Shown: positions 20,390 through 64,000 of the stretch, in pieces | Position numbering within the stretch: the first letter of the stretch is position 1 | Layout: every line of letters starts with the position of its first letter | Origin: Macrobrachium rosenbergii | Taxonomy: Eukaryota > Arthropoda > Malacostraca > Decapoda > Palaemonidae | Length of the DNA stretch: 64,000 nucleotides | Assembly (NCBI RefSeq): GCF_040412425.1 | Contig: NC_089743.1 | Location: 89,060,971-89,124,970 of the forward strand | Reading direction: 5' to 3' | Notes under the pieces: generated by a model | Told to the model about the DNA's origin: nothing | Seen by the model: the letters and a program-made list of their open reading frames with translations, nothing else | Database searches by the model: none | Position numbers and translations under genes: made by a program

Positions 20390-21310
20390 CAGGTGTCAAG
20401 GAGGAGAACGTCAAAATGCCACATAAAAAAGTGCCAGAAAATGCATTTAAACTTTTTTTAACCATTGAACTTTTAATTTTTAACTTAGAGTGATTTTTAA
20501 CTTAGAGACAACTTTATATGAAATTGAAGCTTGAAGTACTGTACCCTCTTTATGACTGTCATAAAAATAATTAATAAACTGCATAAGTTTATTAACAACT
20601 AGTGAATATTTACAATTAAGTAGTTTTTGCTGTTTACCAGTTTTTTATTTTTATTAAATGTTTTCTGTAAAACTCAGTCTATATAATTATTACCACTTAC
20701 AAATTACTTATTACTGTATTATGAAAACAAAAAATTAAAGTGTCTGTATATTAAAATATTTCTCCAGGTATGCATCTAATAACCATTAGAAAGTGTAATA
20801 AAAATTAACTTTTGAATAACAATTTTTAAATTGCAATTAGATGAATACTGGGTGAGATTTTTAATGAATTGACACTTTAACGTTTTATATTAATAATAAT
20901 AAGTAAATTCTAAATGTTAATAATGATATAGAATGAGTCCAAATAATTATAATAATTAAACAATTATAGAAATTGAAATTACCAAAAAATTTTAATGTTC
21001 ATTATTCACTAATAGTTATCAAAAATTATGAAGTATTACTTTATTCATTATGACAGTCATAAAGAGGGTACTTACAGCTTCAGTTCTTTAAAAAAAAATG
21101 ATTTCTCTAAATAGAAAAATATAGAGTCTACAGTTGGAAAAAAAATTGAACGTTTTTTGGCATTATGTAAATTTCTTCCAGTTTTCTTTATTATTGATTG
21201 CTTCTCTTTATGAAAATTACTATTTATAATATAGGTGTTGAACGACATTTTTATGCAATAAAACGATTTTAGGTCGTGTGGCATTTTGACGTTATCCTTC
21301 TTGACACCTG
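20390..21310. repeat. fold-back (long inverted repeat) element
   Basis: The outer arms at 20390-20422 and 21278-21310 are complementary over 33 bases with two mismatches, starting CAGGTGTCAAGGAG and ending CTTCTTGACACCTG. Inner arms at about 20518-20568 and 21041-21085 (GTACCCTCTTTATGACTGTCAT with its complement) continue the pairing. The middle is AT-rich and non-coding. It is a non-autonomous fold-back element; the family is not identified. Confidence 0.75.
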
Positions 21311-21465
21311 ATACAGTAGTGTATAGTGAGAGATGTATTTTTGGTGCCTTTACATGAGGATATGCTTAATTTGCAGATTTCTCTTTTGGTAGATATACAA
21401 GGCTAGGGTTCCTATTTCTGTCCCAAGTTTCAGTAGATTTTACCAATAAGGCATATGCAAGCTTG

Positions 21466-21602
21466 CTTTGTTCTACGAGGTGTTCTTCCTGTTACACCTT
21501 TTAAACTTTTCCTGTCAATTTCTTTTTCAGCACTGAATGACCTCATTGGTCCCAGTGCTTGGCCTTTGGCCTAAATTCTGTATTCAATTCATATACAGGG
21601 CA
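21466..21602 (+). repeat. interspersed repeat ending CTTTGGCCTAAATT (copy 2)
   Basis: Second copy of the repeat at 19901-20095, with the same block order and the tail TTCTGTATTCAATTCAT. Closer to the presumed consensus than the first copy. Confidence 0.65.
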
Positions 21603-21604
21603 AA

Positions 21605-22740
21605 CCCTTGGTCTTAGTGTAAGGAGAATTCTCTAGCGCCTAGCTGGAGTCCGGTTATTAATAACACAAGGTTTTGGTGGCAACGGGAGATAGCCAATGG
21701 GGAAGGAGGTGGGCGGAGCTGACCTGGTCTTCCCCCCAACATATGCTGTGATGTGTCAGTTTTTTCTTAACCACCTCCCAAGCAAGATGGCACTGTCTTT
21801 CTTGCCAAGAAGCCAGTTGTCTTAGCATTTCCTGCCCAATTTATGCCTTGGCGTTCTGGTTTTTCATTGTGTTTTTTTCTGTGATTCTGTGTGATATTGT
21901 GCTGTCTGTGTGTTTTGCATTCTTAGAAATGCAAACCCATGAATCATCTAAGCAATCCAGGCCTCAGAGAAGATGCCCAGGTGTTGGCACTAACCCTGCT
22001 CTCATTATTTGGCTGCCTTGGATACAGACCCACATACCACTTGTAGCAGATGCAGATCTAATGACTGTAACGTTAGTAATCCTTGTTCCAAGTGTTGTAA
22101 TTGGTCTCCTAAGCAATGGAAGAATTTTGGTAGGAAGAGGAGATAAAACAGGAAATTGGTTGCTGGGGCTTGTGAAGGATTCCTGCCTTCATTGGTGGTG
22201 GACGCATCCGTTCCTTCTTATTCTACTTCTTCCTTGCCAAAATCTCCTCTCATTGCATCTTCTTCTCAGGAAGATTTTACTCCTCATTCTTCTATTGCTT
22301 TACCCTTTAGATGATTCAAGGAGGGGTTCAGGAGATCTTGTAATTGATGTTGCTGGCCCTTTTCTTTCTTGTGGGGGGGGAGGGGGGAGAAGCTTCTCTC
22401 CCCTGTCAGGGAGGAGGCAGCTCTCACTTGTGCTGTCTTTTAGGCATGGATGTGCAGAAGCTTTCCAAGTGTTGGGCATTTCTAGGTCTACCAGGGGTAC
22501 CAACCTTTGGGGGCCTACTATCCCACTTCTTGCCTGTCCGCACCCATTTCTACCGCCATGACTGTTTCCAGAGCTACAGTTTCTGTGATGTCATCCCGAG
22601 TTATCATGGCTGCTCTCCCCACACCATACACTATGGTGCGGGGAGAGCAGCCATGTCACTTCCATTGACTTGCATTCCTGACTTTCAACTAATAGGCTTA
22701 GGAGCCAAAGTTCAGTGGGTTAAGTGCGAATCATAAACAT
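21605..22740 (+). mobile_element. DIRS-type element: left end and gag region, truncated
   Basis: A GGTGGGCGGAGCTGACCTGG block near 21708 matches the GGGCGGGGC motif of the DIRS terminal regions. About 300 bp further, in the third plus frame, a cysteine array appears at about 22042-22105: TCSRCRSNDC, then NPCSKCCNWS. Its C-x4-C-x5-C-x2-C spacing is identical to that of the gag-like frame at 48.5 kb. The longer hydrophobic frame 21848-22561 is a shadow. No RT or recombinase follows, so only the 5' part is present. Confidence 0.55.
22605..22655. repeat. 51-bp near-perfect hairpin
   Basis: Arms of 24 bases (CATGGCTGCTCTCCCC... and its complement) around a 3-base loop CAC, with one mismatch. It is GC-rich in AT-rich surroundings and lies inside or just after the DIRS gag-like region. 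Confidence 0.9.
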
Positions 22741-22829
22741 TCAACCCTGCTTACTAAACTTGTGGCTTGCGGAACAATTCATTACTACTATTTGTACAGT
22801 AACCACCACTTGCTACTGCATGCAAAACA

Positions 22830-23310
22830 CTGGAGTAAACAACAGTAAGTACTGACACACAACTGAATCAAGAAACAACTGTTTGCCGATGTTACCGTAA
22901 CTAACACTCTTTCATTAAGAGTTGTGTTACAGTGGTCGACTTGTTAAAAACACTTATTTCCAGTGTAGTTCCATGAATAAAAGTAAAATCAATTTTTATT
23001 CATCCTTCATGCAGTGGAGGTGATAAGAAAGTACGCCACTATTTATTAAGCAGCAAGTTATAGCTGTGACTGAAGAACTGAATAATGAGCAGGTTGCAAA
23101 ATGTTTTGGAGGCAAAAGCAACATCCAAAACTGGCAAAATCACATGTACTTCATTTAATTTATTGCATTTATTAATAAAGTAGAAACATATCTCTGAATT
23201 AGGCTTTCTTCAGCAGCTAATGACAGCCATGACTTCGGTAAAATGCAGTCAGCTGATAATTTTAAGAATGTAAACAGAACCAGAATGCAAATGGTGCATG
23301 GTCACTTCAA
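22830..23310 (+). pseudogene. transposase helix-turn-helix fragment, copy 1 (pogo/Tigger-like)
   Basis: A plus frame at about 23047-23137 reads QQVIAVTEELNNEQVAKCFG, then GKSNIQNW. This is the pattern of the N-terminal Psq/CENP-B-type helix-turn-helix of pogo and Tigger transposases. Flanking DNA on both sides matches copy 2 at 23520-24030. No catalytic DDE domain follows, so it is a remnant or a MITE that captured the N terminus. Confidence 0.55.
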
Positions 23311-23469
23311 TCATATTTTGTGTTATAATACGTTGACAATAATACAAGCAATAATTGGATATAGTAAAACAACTTTTTTAATTAAAATTATTATTCTCAA
23401 TACAACTATTATTCAGCTTTTGCAAATGGATATCTGTCAGTGTAACAACAACCTATCCAGGGCCAATAG

Positions 23470-23490
23470 TCTCTCTCTCTCTCTCTCTCC
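23470..23490. repeat. (CT)n microsatellite
   Basis: About ten CT units in a row between the two transposase-fragment copies. Confidence 0.9.
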
Positions 23491-23519
23491 ACTATAAAAT
23501 TCCGGCTTATTGAACGCCA

Positions 23520-24030
23520 GATGAAGGGATTGTAAACTGTACTGACATAAACGACTGAATCAAGAAACGGCTGATTGCTTACGTCATTTCCGTAACTATT
23601 GAGCGTTTGTTAGGAGTCGCGTTACAGCTGTCAAGTTGTTAAAACAGATTCTCAATGGTGGCTTCTATGAGTAAAAGTAAATTACATTTTTATTCATCCT
23701 TCACGCAATGGAGAAGGTCTTAAAGAATAACACTACATTAAAGCAACAGGTTATACCAGCTGCTGAATAAAACGAATATCGGGCAGGCTGCAAAACATTT
23801 TGGAATAGGCGAGAGCAATGTTTGGAACCAGGGAAATCACACTTTCATGGCTTTTAAAATCAAGTAATCTGCAGGTTTTAAGCCTATCTTTGTTACTTTG
23901 CAAGAAAGTGTATGTCTGAATTATGTTTCTTCTAGCAATTAATGTCACTGAAGATGTCAGTAGTACTCTATTAGCTGAGATTTTGAGAATGTAAACAATA
24001 TCAAATGCAAATGGCATACGATCACAATGT
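23520..24030 (+). pseudogene. transposase helix-turn-helix fragment, copy 2
   Basis: Diverged direct duplicate of 22830-23310. It shares ACGACTGAATCAAGAAAC, TTTTTATTCATCCTTCA and GAGAATGTAAAC in order. The frame GQAAKHFGIGESNVWN keeps the HTH signature better than copy 1 but is interrupted just upstream. A piece of the same sequence recurs near 31450-31500 and 31570-31640. Confidence 0.55.
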
Positions 24031-26321
24031 ACGTACAGTATTCTGTAATACAGTATAACAATAATACGTGTGATAATACTGGCAATATACTGTAATTGTA
24101 TACATAAAGCAAAACAGCTCTTATTTAAAACATCATAATTATGATGTATAGTTGTGTCGTTTGACTTCTGCTATTGATTACTTTTCTCAAAAAAAATATT
24201 TCAATATTTTCAGAGTATTAACAATTTTCTTCATAATAGTCCTTTTATTCGATTTCATTTTCTGTTCTATAAATTTAAATCAAAGTTTATATTAATGCTG
24301 TATATATAATGTATATTCATATATGCTATTAGTACTTTACTAATAATGATTGTATTTTTAATTTTGGTACAGGTCTAAATTTAGTGCCAATTTTAAAAAT
24401 ACAGATTATCATAAATAAAAAATTGTCAATTACTGTATCTGTTTTAACGTGAAGTAGGCATATTCTCTGCATCTCTGATAGTATTTTAAGTTCTTTACAG
24501 TTTTTGTATAATTAAGTGCAGTGTTACCTAAATGTTTACGATTTCTGTGTAATTTTATGGTAAATGTTTTCCAATGAAAAATAGATATTTCTTGATGATG
24601 CATTAATTTAGGGGTATTCAGAGGGTTATTCAGAGCATCAAATTTATGATCAAATTCTAATTATTTTATTACTTTTATCCATTTCTAAAGTCCTATTTTG
24701 ATTTAAGTAGATCAATCACTAAATCCTGTAAAAAGACCATGAAAAGTAAAACAAAATGGATAGAGTCATTTTTAAGAATGACAGGAGCTATGATGCCTGA
24801 TAAACTACCCTGCCATCTGCTACATAATCTGGAAATCTCAAAATGACATCAACATATCTTGATCAGACTATGCAATGTTTAACCTATATTACCCCGAAAT
24901 GGAGTAATGTAAAAGACAGTATGTTGGAAGATAATCATTTCTGCATAGAAAGGATTATTTTTTCAACTGAAATCTATTTTTAGACTAAACTGTACAGGAC
25001 AAGTAAAATAAGAGGTTGTATATTGCCACAGGCATATTCCCTTGGCTCATTACAGAAGTGGTTTGTATATTGTATGTCCAATAAATAAAAATAAATAATT
25101 GGTTGTCAATGCATCAGTAGCAAACAAAATTGTTTAAAATTTTGCTTGTAGCATAGTAGGTATTTTTAAGGGTCCTGGTGTCAGACCTCCTAGAACAAAT
25201 GCTAAATTTTCTTATTTTTTGGTCTGGCATTTGCTGTAAAAGCATATGGATAGGATTGAGACTGAACTCTGCACTGTGATGTTGTACAAAGATAAATAAG
25301 ATATGCAATAAACACTTTTCTTTAAATGTGCCAACTGAAATTTTTTGTATAAATCCACATTTTAGCTATTGTTTAACAAAAAATAATTCAAAATTTGAAA
25401 GCTTATTTTAGGAAATTTCAACAGAAAAATTTAAATATATATTTTTTATTTTATATTTTATGGTTCAAAACAAAATAAAAAAAATTCTCTCACTTTCAGT
25501 CCTCAGTTTTATAAATCTATTACTGTAATGTCTACAGTAAACTTGAAAATGGAACTCCATTCCCATCACAAAATGAAGATATAAAATGAAAACTGTTAAG
25601 TTGGTCACACTAGCTTCAAGGCTGCAAGAACTATAGAACACACACTGGCAATATTCTAAAACAACAAAATTACAAAAATTTTTTTGATCCCCACCATACA
25701 TACTAATGGAGTATTTATGCCCCTTGATAAGCAAACTATCACAAAATAAAAGCTCTTGCATGGTTCTATTTGCCAAATAGAACACATCTATCACTTAAGT
25801 TTATATCTACACATTTCTCTATGTTGGTTTCAGTATGTAACCTGGTAAAAAAAACTTACAAGACCTACTTGATACAGTTAAAGAAAAAATTACAAAGTAA
25901 TTATGATTTAATGAATAAAAATTCAATACCCCAAAAATTTTGTACTCTATTAAACACATGGAATTAAAAATTCTGAAAGGACTAATTTCTTTTCAAAATT
26001 TTACCTCCTGATGAGGTCCACTGTAAGTTCAACAGCAATCATTACTGATAACCAATTAACAATCACAGATATTAATGGTTCAAGTCTAAATACAAAAACC
26101 TATTATCCTAAATTAAAGCATAAATAGTTAGGCTTAATGATTCACACAACCATCTTAATGGATGTGAAAATGTTATATGTATATAGATTTGTATATATTT
26201 ACTGTATATGTATTTTCTATTTACGAACAAGGACTAAATTTGTATACTGTAAGAAAATAAGCCCTAATGATAGTATATAAACAATTAAAGGGAAGGTAAG
26301 GTCATTCCTTTCCAAATCCCC
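24031..26321. other. intergenic DNA and probable 3' UTR of PCMTD
   Basis: Very AT-rich. The right-hand part, next to 26322, should contain the PCMTD 3' UTR; several minus-strand AATAAA signals exist (for example around 25441-25475), and I cannot choose among them. No other gene or repeat end was recognised. Confidence 0.45.
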
Positions 26322-61039
<34,718 letters not shown>

Positions 61040-61070
61040 AGCACACTTACCCTTCTTTAAGACAGTTGCA

Positions 61071-61130
61071 TGTGCCCCAGAGTATTATGCTTACGGTAAG
61101 TGTGCCCCAGAGTATTATGCTTACATGGAA
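61071..61130. repeat. 30-bp tandem duplication
   Basis: Two adjacent copies starting TGTGCCCCAGAGTATTATGC (61071 and 61101), almost identical. Confidence 0.85.
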
Positions 61131-62203
61131 GGTAAGAGTAAGGAGACAGAGGGGACCTTGGCCCAGCAAAAAAAGAAATCAAATCCCAAACGGAAGAAGG
61201 GACAAACTCTGGTAATTGCTTGGTCTTGCTGAAATAGCTCTTACTTCCCCATAAAGGCCGAATAAAAGGAGCGCTTTCAGAAGAAACTTTCTTTTGCGGT
61301 AATTCTGCAGCAGCATCCAAACTATGAAGTCCTTGAGGGCATTAAGCCTGGACTACTGGCTCTTCATAGTAGTCAAGAAATTTGCTCATGCAGACCCTAA
61401 TGGCCCTAGAAAAGCCAATGATATAACCAGTTCCTCTTCCCCATCAGAGTTGAACTTAGGAACCTGAGGAGGTGGCAGCAGCAGAGTCCCAACTCCCTCC
61501 GGCAAATAGTATCTACAGCACTTCATAAAGGAGATGAATTTAGAAAAAACACTCAGTGGAAGAGGAAGAAATAGTCCCAACTTGTACCTTAGCAATGGCT
61601 GGAAGCAGAGAACTCCTCCACTTCAGGGCTAATGATTTGGCGGTTGGCGACTATGCTGAAATCATTTAAGGTGCTGAGAACGAAAAACATGACAAGAGGA
61701 GGAGCCACACCAGTACTCTGTGCTGCCAAAACAGCAGCATCAACCTGCCTGATTGGGGAAGGCACTGAGCATCATTGCTGTAGAGTAGACCTACAGCACT
61801 TCACATAGCCTGAAAAAGCCTAGCATAAACACAAGAAGACCAGGAAGGAACCACTGGTGTCTGAGGAGACTGAGATAGCGAAAGCAGTTCCTGAACACTA
61901 CTAGAATGCCTGTTAGGAGTCTGAGGTGCAAATACTGTATGGGGGAAATGAGAAAGGCAGTGAGACACCTGAGAGATGACAACCCCTAAAGTATGAACTT
62001 GTAAAAGTAAGCCTCCAAAAACTCCCTGAAGAGCAAAAATGTGTTCGCAGTCCCGATTGATGGCGGAGGTTCAGACTCTGGCAAGAAGATTGCACTAACT
62101 TATGTGATGACAAGGTGCACTGAAAACATCCACAAGAGAAGGAAGAATGAGGAGAATGAGGAGGCCAACTACAATTATACACTTGATCCTTGCTGTGCGA
62201 ATA

Positions 62204-62425
62204 CAGGCAGCCCCTGGTTATCGGTGCTCGAGTTTTATGGCGCTTGTCTAGTGATGACAATAACTTGATTTTCGACGATATGCCAATATCCCATATCAGT
62301 GCGATGGCAAAGACTGGTTAATGCCCACCTAACAGAGCGCTGATCCGTTTATGACGCCGATAAGCACGATATTTGTTGATTTCCAATTGGCGATTTTTGG
62401 TTACTGTCACACTCGAAAGGAACCT
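62204..62425. repeat. Tigger/pogo-like MITE (AGGCAGTCCC family), right end lost
   Basis: Left end CAGGCAGCCCCTGGTTATCGG after TA; the interior GGCGCTTGTCTAG block and GGCGATTTTTGGTTA match the copy at 580-880. The right terminus is missing or eroded near 62425. Confidence 0.65.
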
Positions 62426-63134
62426 CATAATGATCGAAGGAGACTTCCCCACATCCCGCATGTTGGACAAATGATGTGAAAATGGACTGGCAAAACCAGA
62501 GTGTGTGAAAGACCATGAAAATCTGGTGCCAGAAGAGTGCCCTTGGGAAGCTAATGAAGCATCCTTTGAGGGAGACATTGCCAAATGAGGGTCAGAAGTA
62601 ACAGGAGGGTCCAGGGTATGGATCATTAGGGTCTGCAGCCTCCTGAAAGGCCTAGGAGACACAGGATTAAATCCAGAAAGAGCACACATTGGGCTCAAAC
62701 AAATCACCTACACCTCACCTAGACAAACTTCATTTGATCTTGTCACAAGCATTCTTCAGCAACTAAGTGCCAGCCTGTACAGTACATGATACTCATAAGT
62801 TTGGTCAGAGAAAGGAGACAACTGGCTCCACCACTTCATTTCTGCAATATACCATGCTTCCCTGCACCTCCAACAGTGGAGGGAAGTGTCACAGGACAGG
62901 GCCAAGGTATAGCTAACAGGAGAGGGAGGGCACTGGTTTTTCCTCTGACATAAGGGGGAAAACCTAAAAAAAATGAACAATTCATTTGGGTTGGTAATGA
63001 AGTGCAGTGGTGGTAAACTCAATAAACTTTTCAAACTTGGGCCTAACATTATCCTGAATAATCTGAGGAGCTTTAAGGGGTGAAGTAAAATGTCTAGAGG
63101 GAGAATGGTTACTAGGTACACAGGTAAATTTTTT

Positions 63135-63305
63135 AAACTAGAAAAGCACTTACGTCTATACTGTAATTACTTCACATTCTACCTTTAGTCTAAACTAGAA
63201 AAGCAATTACGTCCATACTGTAGTTAGTTCACATTCTACCTTTAGTCTATACTAGAGAAGCACTTATGTCTATACTGTAATTACTTCATATTCTACCTTT
63301 AGTCT
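63135..63305. repeat. 57-bp tandem repeat, three units
   Basis: Three head-to-tail units each containing ACTAGAAAAGCACTTACGTC and ATTCTACCTTTAGTCT, with 5-10 differences between units. Non-coding. Confidence 0.85.
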
Positions 63306-64000
63306 CTTTTCTGTTGTATCCCTTCTCTTACTCTTTTATGCAAATAATTATTTATATCACCTGTCCAACCAGAACACTGACATGCAACAGTAATTGAAGG
63401 AACAATCCTTGCTTGTAATTTTTTTTCATATATTGTGACTATCAGAGGCTACAGAGTAAAGACGAGTGCTACACACACTAACTTTACACCTTCTGTTGTC
63501 ATCTTCAAGAGAAACACCCAATATAACAAAGGTTAATTAATATCATACCAAAACCCCAAAAGCAATCCAAATCAGCAATGAGAATAAGTAAACCGCACTC
63601 ATCTACCATGTCCTTGCCAACCAATGCTTGTTCACTCAGAAATGGGATGGGTCAACAGTTTTTAAACTAAACGATCCAATGAAGTTTTGATTTTAGCACT
63701 GATGTCCTCTGGTGGCACAGGGAATACAAGCATCATAACAGAAAGGTAAAATTCGTTTAAAAATGTTAACAATGAGAATGTATTCCAATCTTCAAATACT
63801 ATCTCAACAATATTATGTAACATACATCTCTTTGTTGTCTTGTATAGCAAATCAATTCAATAAAAACTTGTATAGATTTATGAGGCCATTATTGACAAAT
63901 CAGGTTTATAGTAAAAATATCTGTGGGCCTAAGTATAAAATACATACAGAATCACCAACAAAAAAAATCATAATGAACTTATACATCATCAAACAAAAAG
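63306..64000. other. right window edge, no feature seen
   Basis: AT-rich DNA without a supportable gene, repeat end or RNA. Confidence 0.5.

Larger units (their letters stand above)
61040..63121 (-). pseudogene. possible DIRS gag debris
   Basis: Minus-strand frames at 61595-61386, 61320-61057 and 63121-62756 are uninterrupted for 70-120 codons and have low-complexity, Pro/Leu/Ser-rich composition. LLPPPQVPKFNSDGEEE and LDAAAELPQKKVSSESAPF are typical of the poorly conserved gag ORF of DIRS elements. No diagnostic cysteine array or enzyme domain was found. A MITE interrupts the region at 62204-62425. Confidence 0.3.

Noticed and set aside
21848..22561. 237-codon hydrophobic open frame
   Set aside because: Leu-rich by composition; the cysteine-array frame of a DIRS gag overlaps it in another phase and explains the region better.

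Overview
The window reads as arthropod nuclear DNA, most likely from a decapod crustacean. It is AT-rich, its genes are split by introns of 3 to 10 kb, and it is packed with DIRS-type tyrosine-recombinase retrotransposons, Jockey-type LINE relics, a Ty3/gypsy relic and many short inverted-repeat elements. The decapod assignment is inference from repeat types and from protein similarity to animal PCMTD. No bacterial operon, CRISPR array, tRNA or rRNA gene was seen.

Two convergent protein-coding genes can be supported. On the plus strand, exons at 1507-1598, 5778-5879 and 11867-12499 (perhaps also 406-471) splice in compatible phases and encode the C-terminal part of a protein I do not recognise. 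It has five N-glycosylation sequons and an alternating strand/helix pattern that loosely recalls a type-1 periplasmic-binding-like ligand-binding domain. On the minus strand, six coding exons from 59684 down to 26322 reconstruct a complete 598-residue PCMTD protein (protein-L-isoaspartate O-methyltransferase domain-containing protein). It has the N-terminal methyltransferase fold, then a BC box and a terminal LPxP Cul5-type box separated by a long acidic insertion.

Layout: 1-110 end of a DIRS terminal repeat; 406-12499 plus-strand gene, with a structured 420-bp element (2341-2761), a Jockey endonuclease relic, Tigger-like MITEs and a DIRS copy (6050-9475) in its introns; 12500-16430 featureless; 16440-19900 broken Ty3/gypsy element with a 3' LTR; 19900-24030 interspersed repeats, a 0.9-kb fold-back element, a DIRS gag region and two diverged copies of a helix-turn-helix transposase fragment; 26322-59684 PCMTD gene. 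Its introns hold a Jockey RT relic (28.0-29.7 kb), Tigger-like nests (32.8-34.9 kb), a DIRS RT relic (39.2 kb), a piggyBac-like MITE split by a 3.2-kb DIRS deletion derivative (45.2-49.2 kb), a DIRS copy with an open recombinase domain (50.3-52.8 kb), a nested MITE cluster (54.3-55.4 kb), and another DIRS derivative carrying a palindromic three-hairpin element (57.7-59.4 kb). From 59.7 kb to the end is upstream DNA with gag-like DIRS debris.

The most notable items are the widely split SOCS-type box in PCMTD, the three-hairpin element at 58.18-58.70 kb, the record of insertion inside insertion at 45.2-49.2 kb, and the splice-donor-like ends of the DIRS terminal repeats. All boundaries come from reading by eye; no alignment or database search was run.
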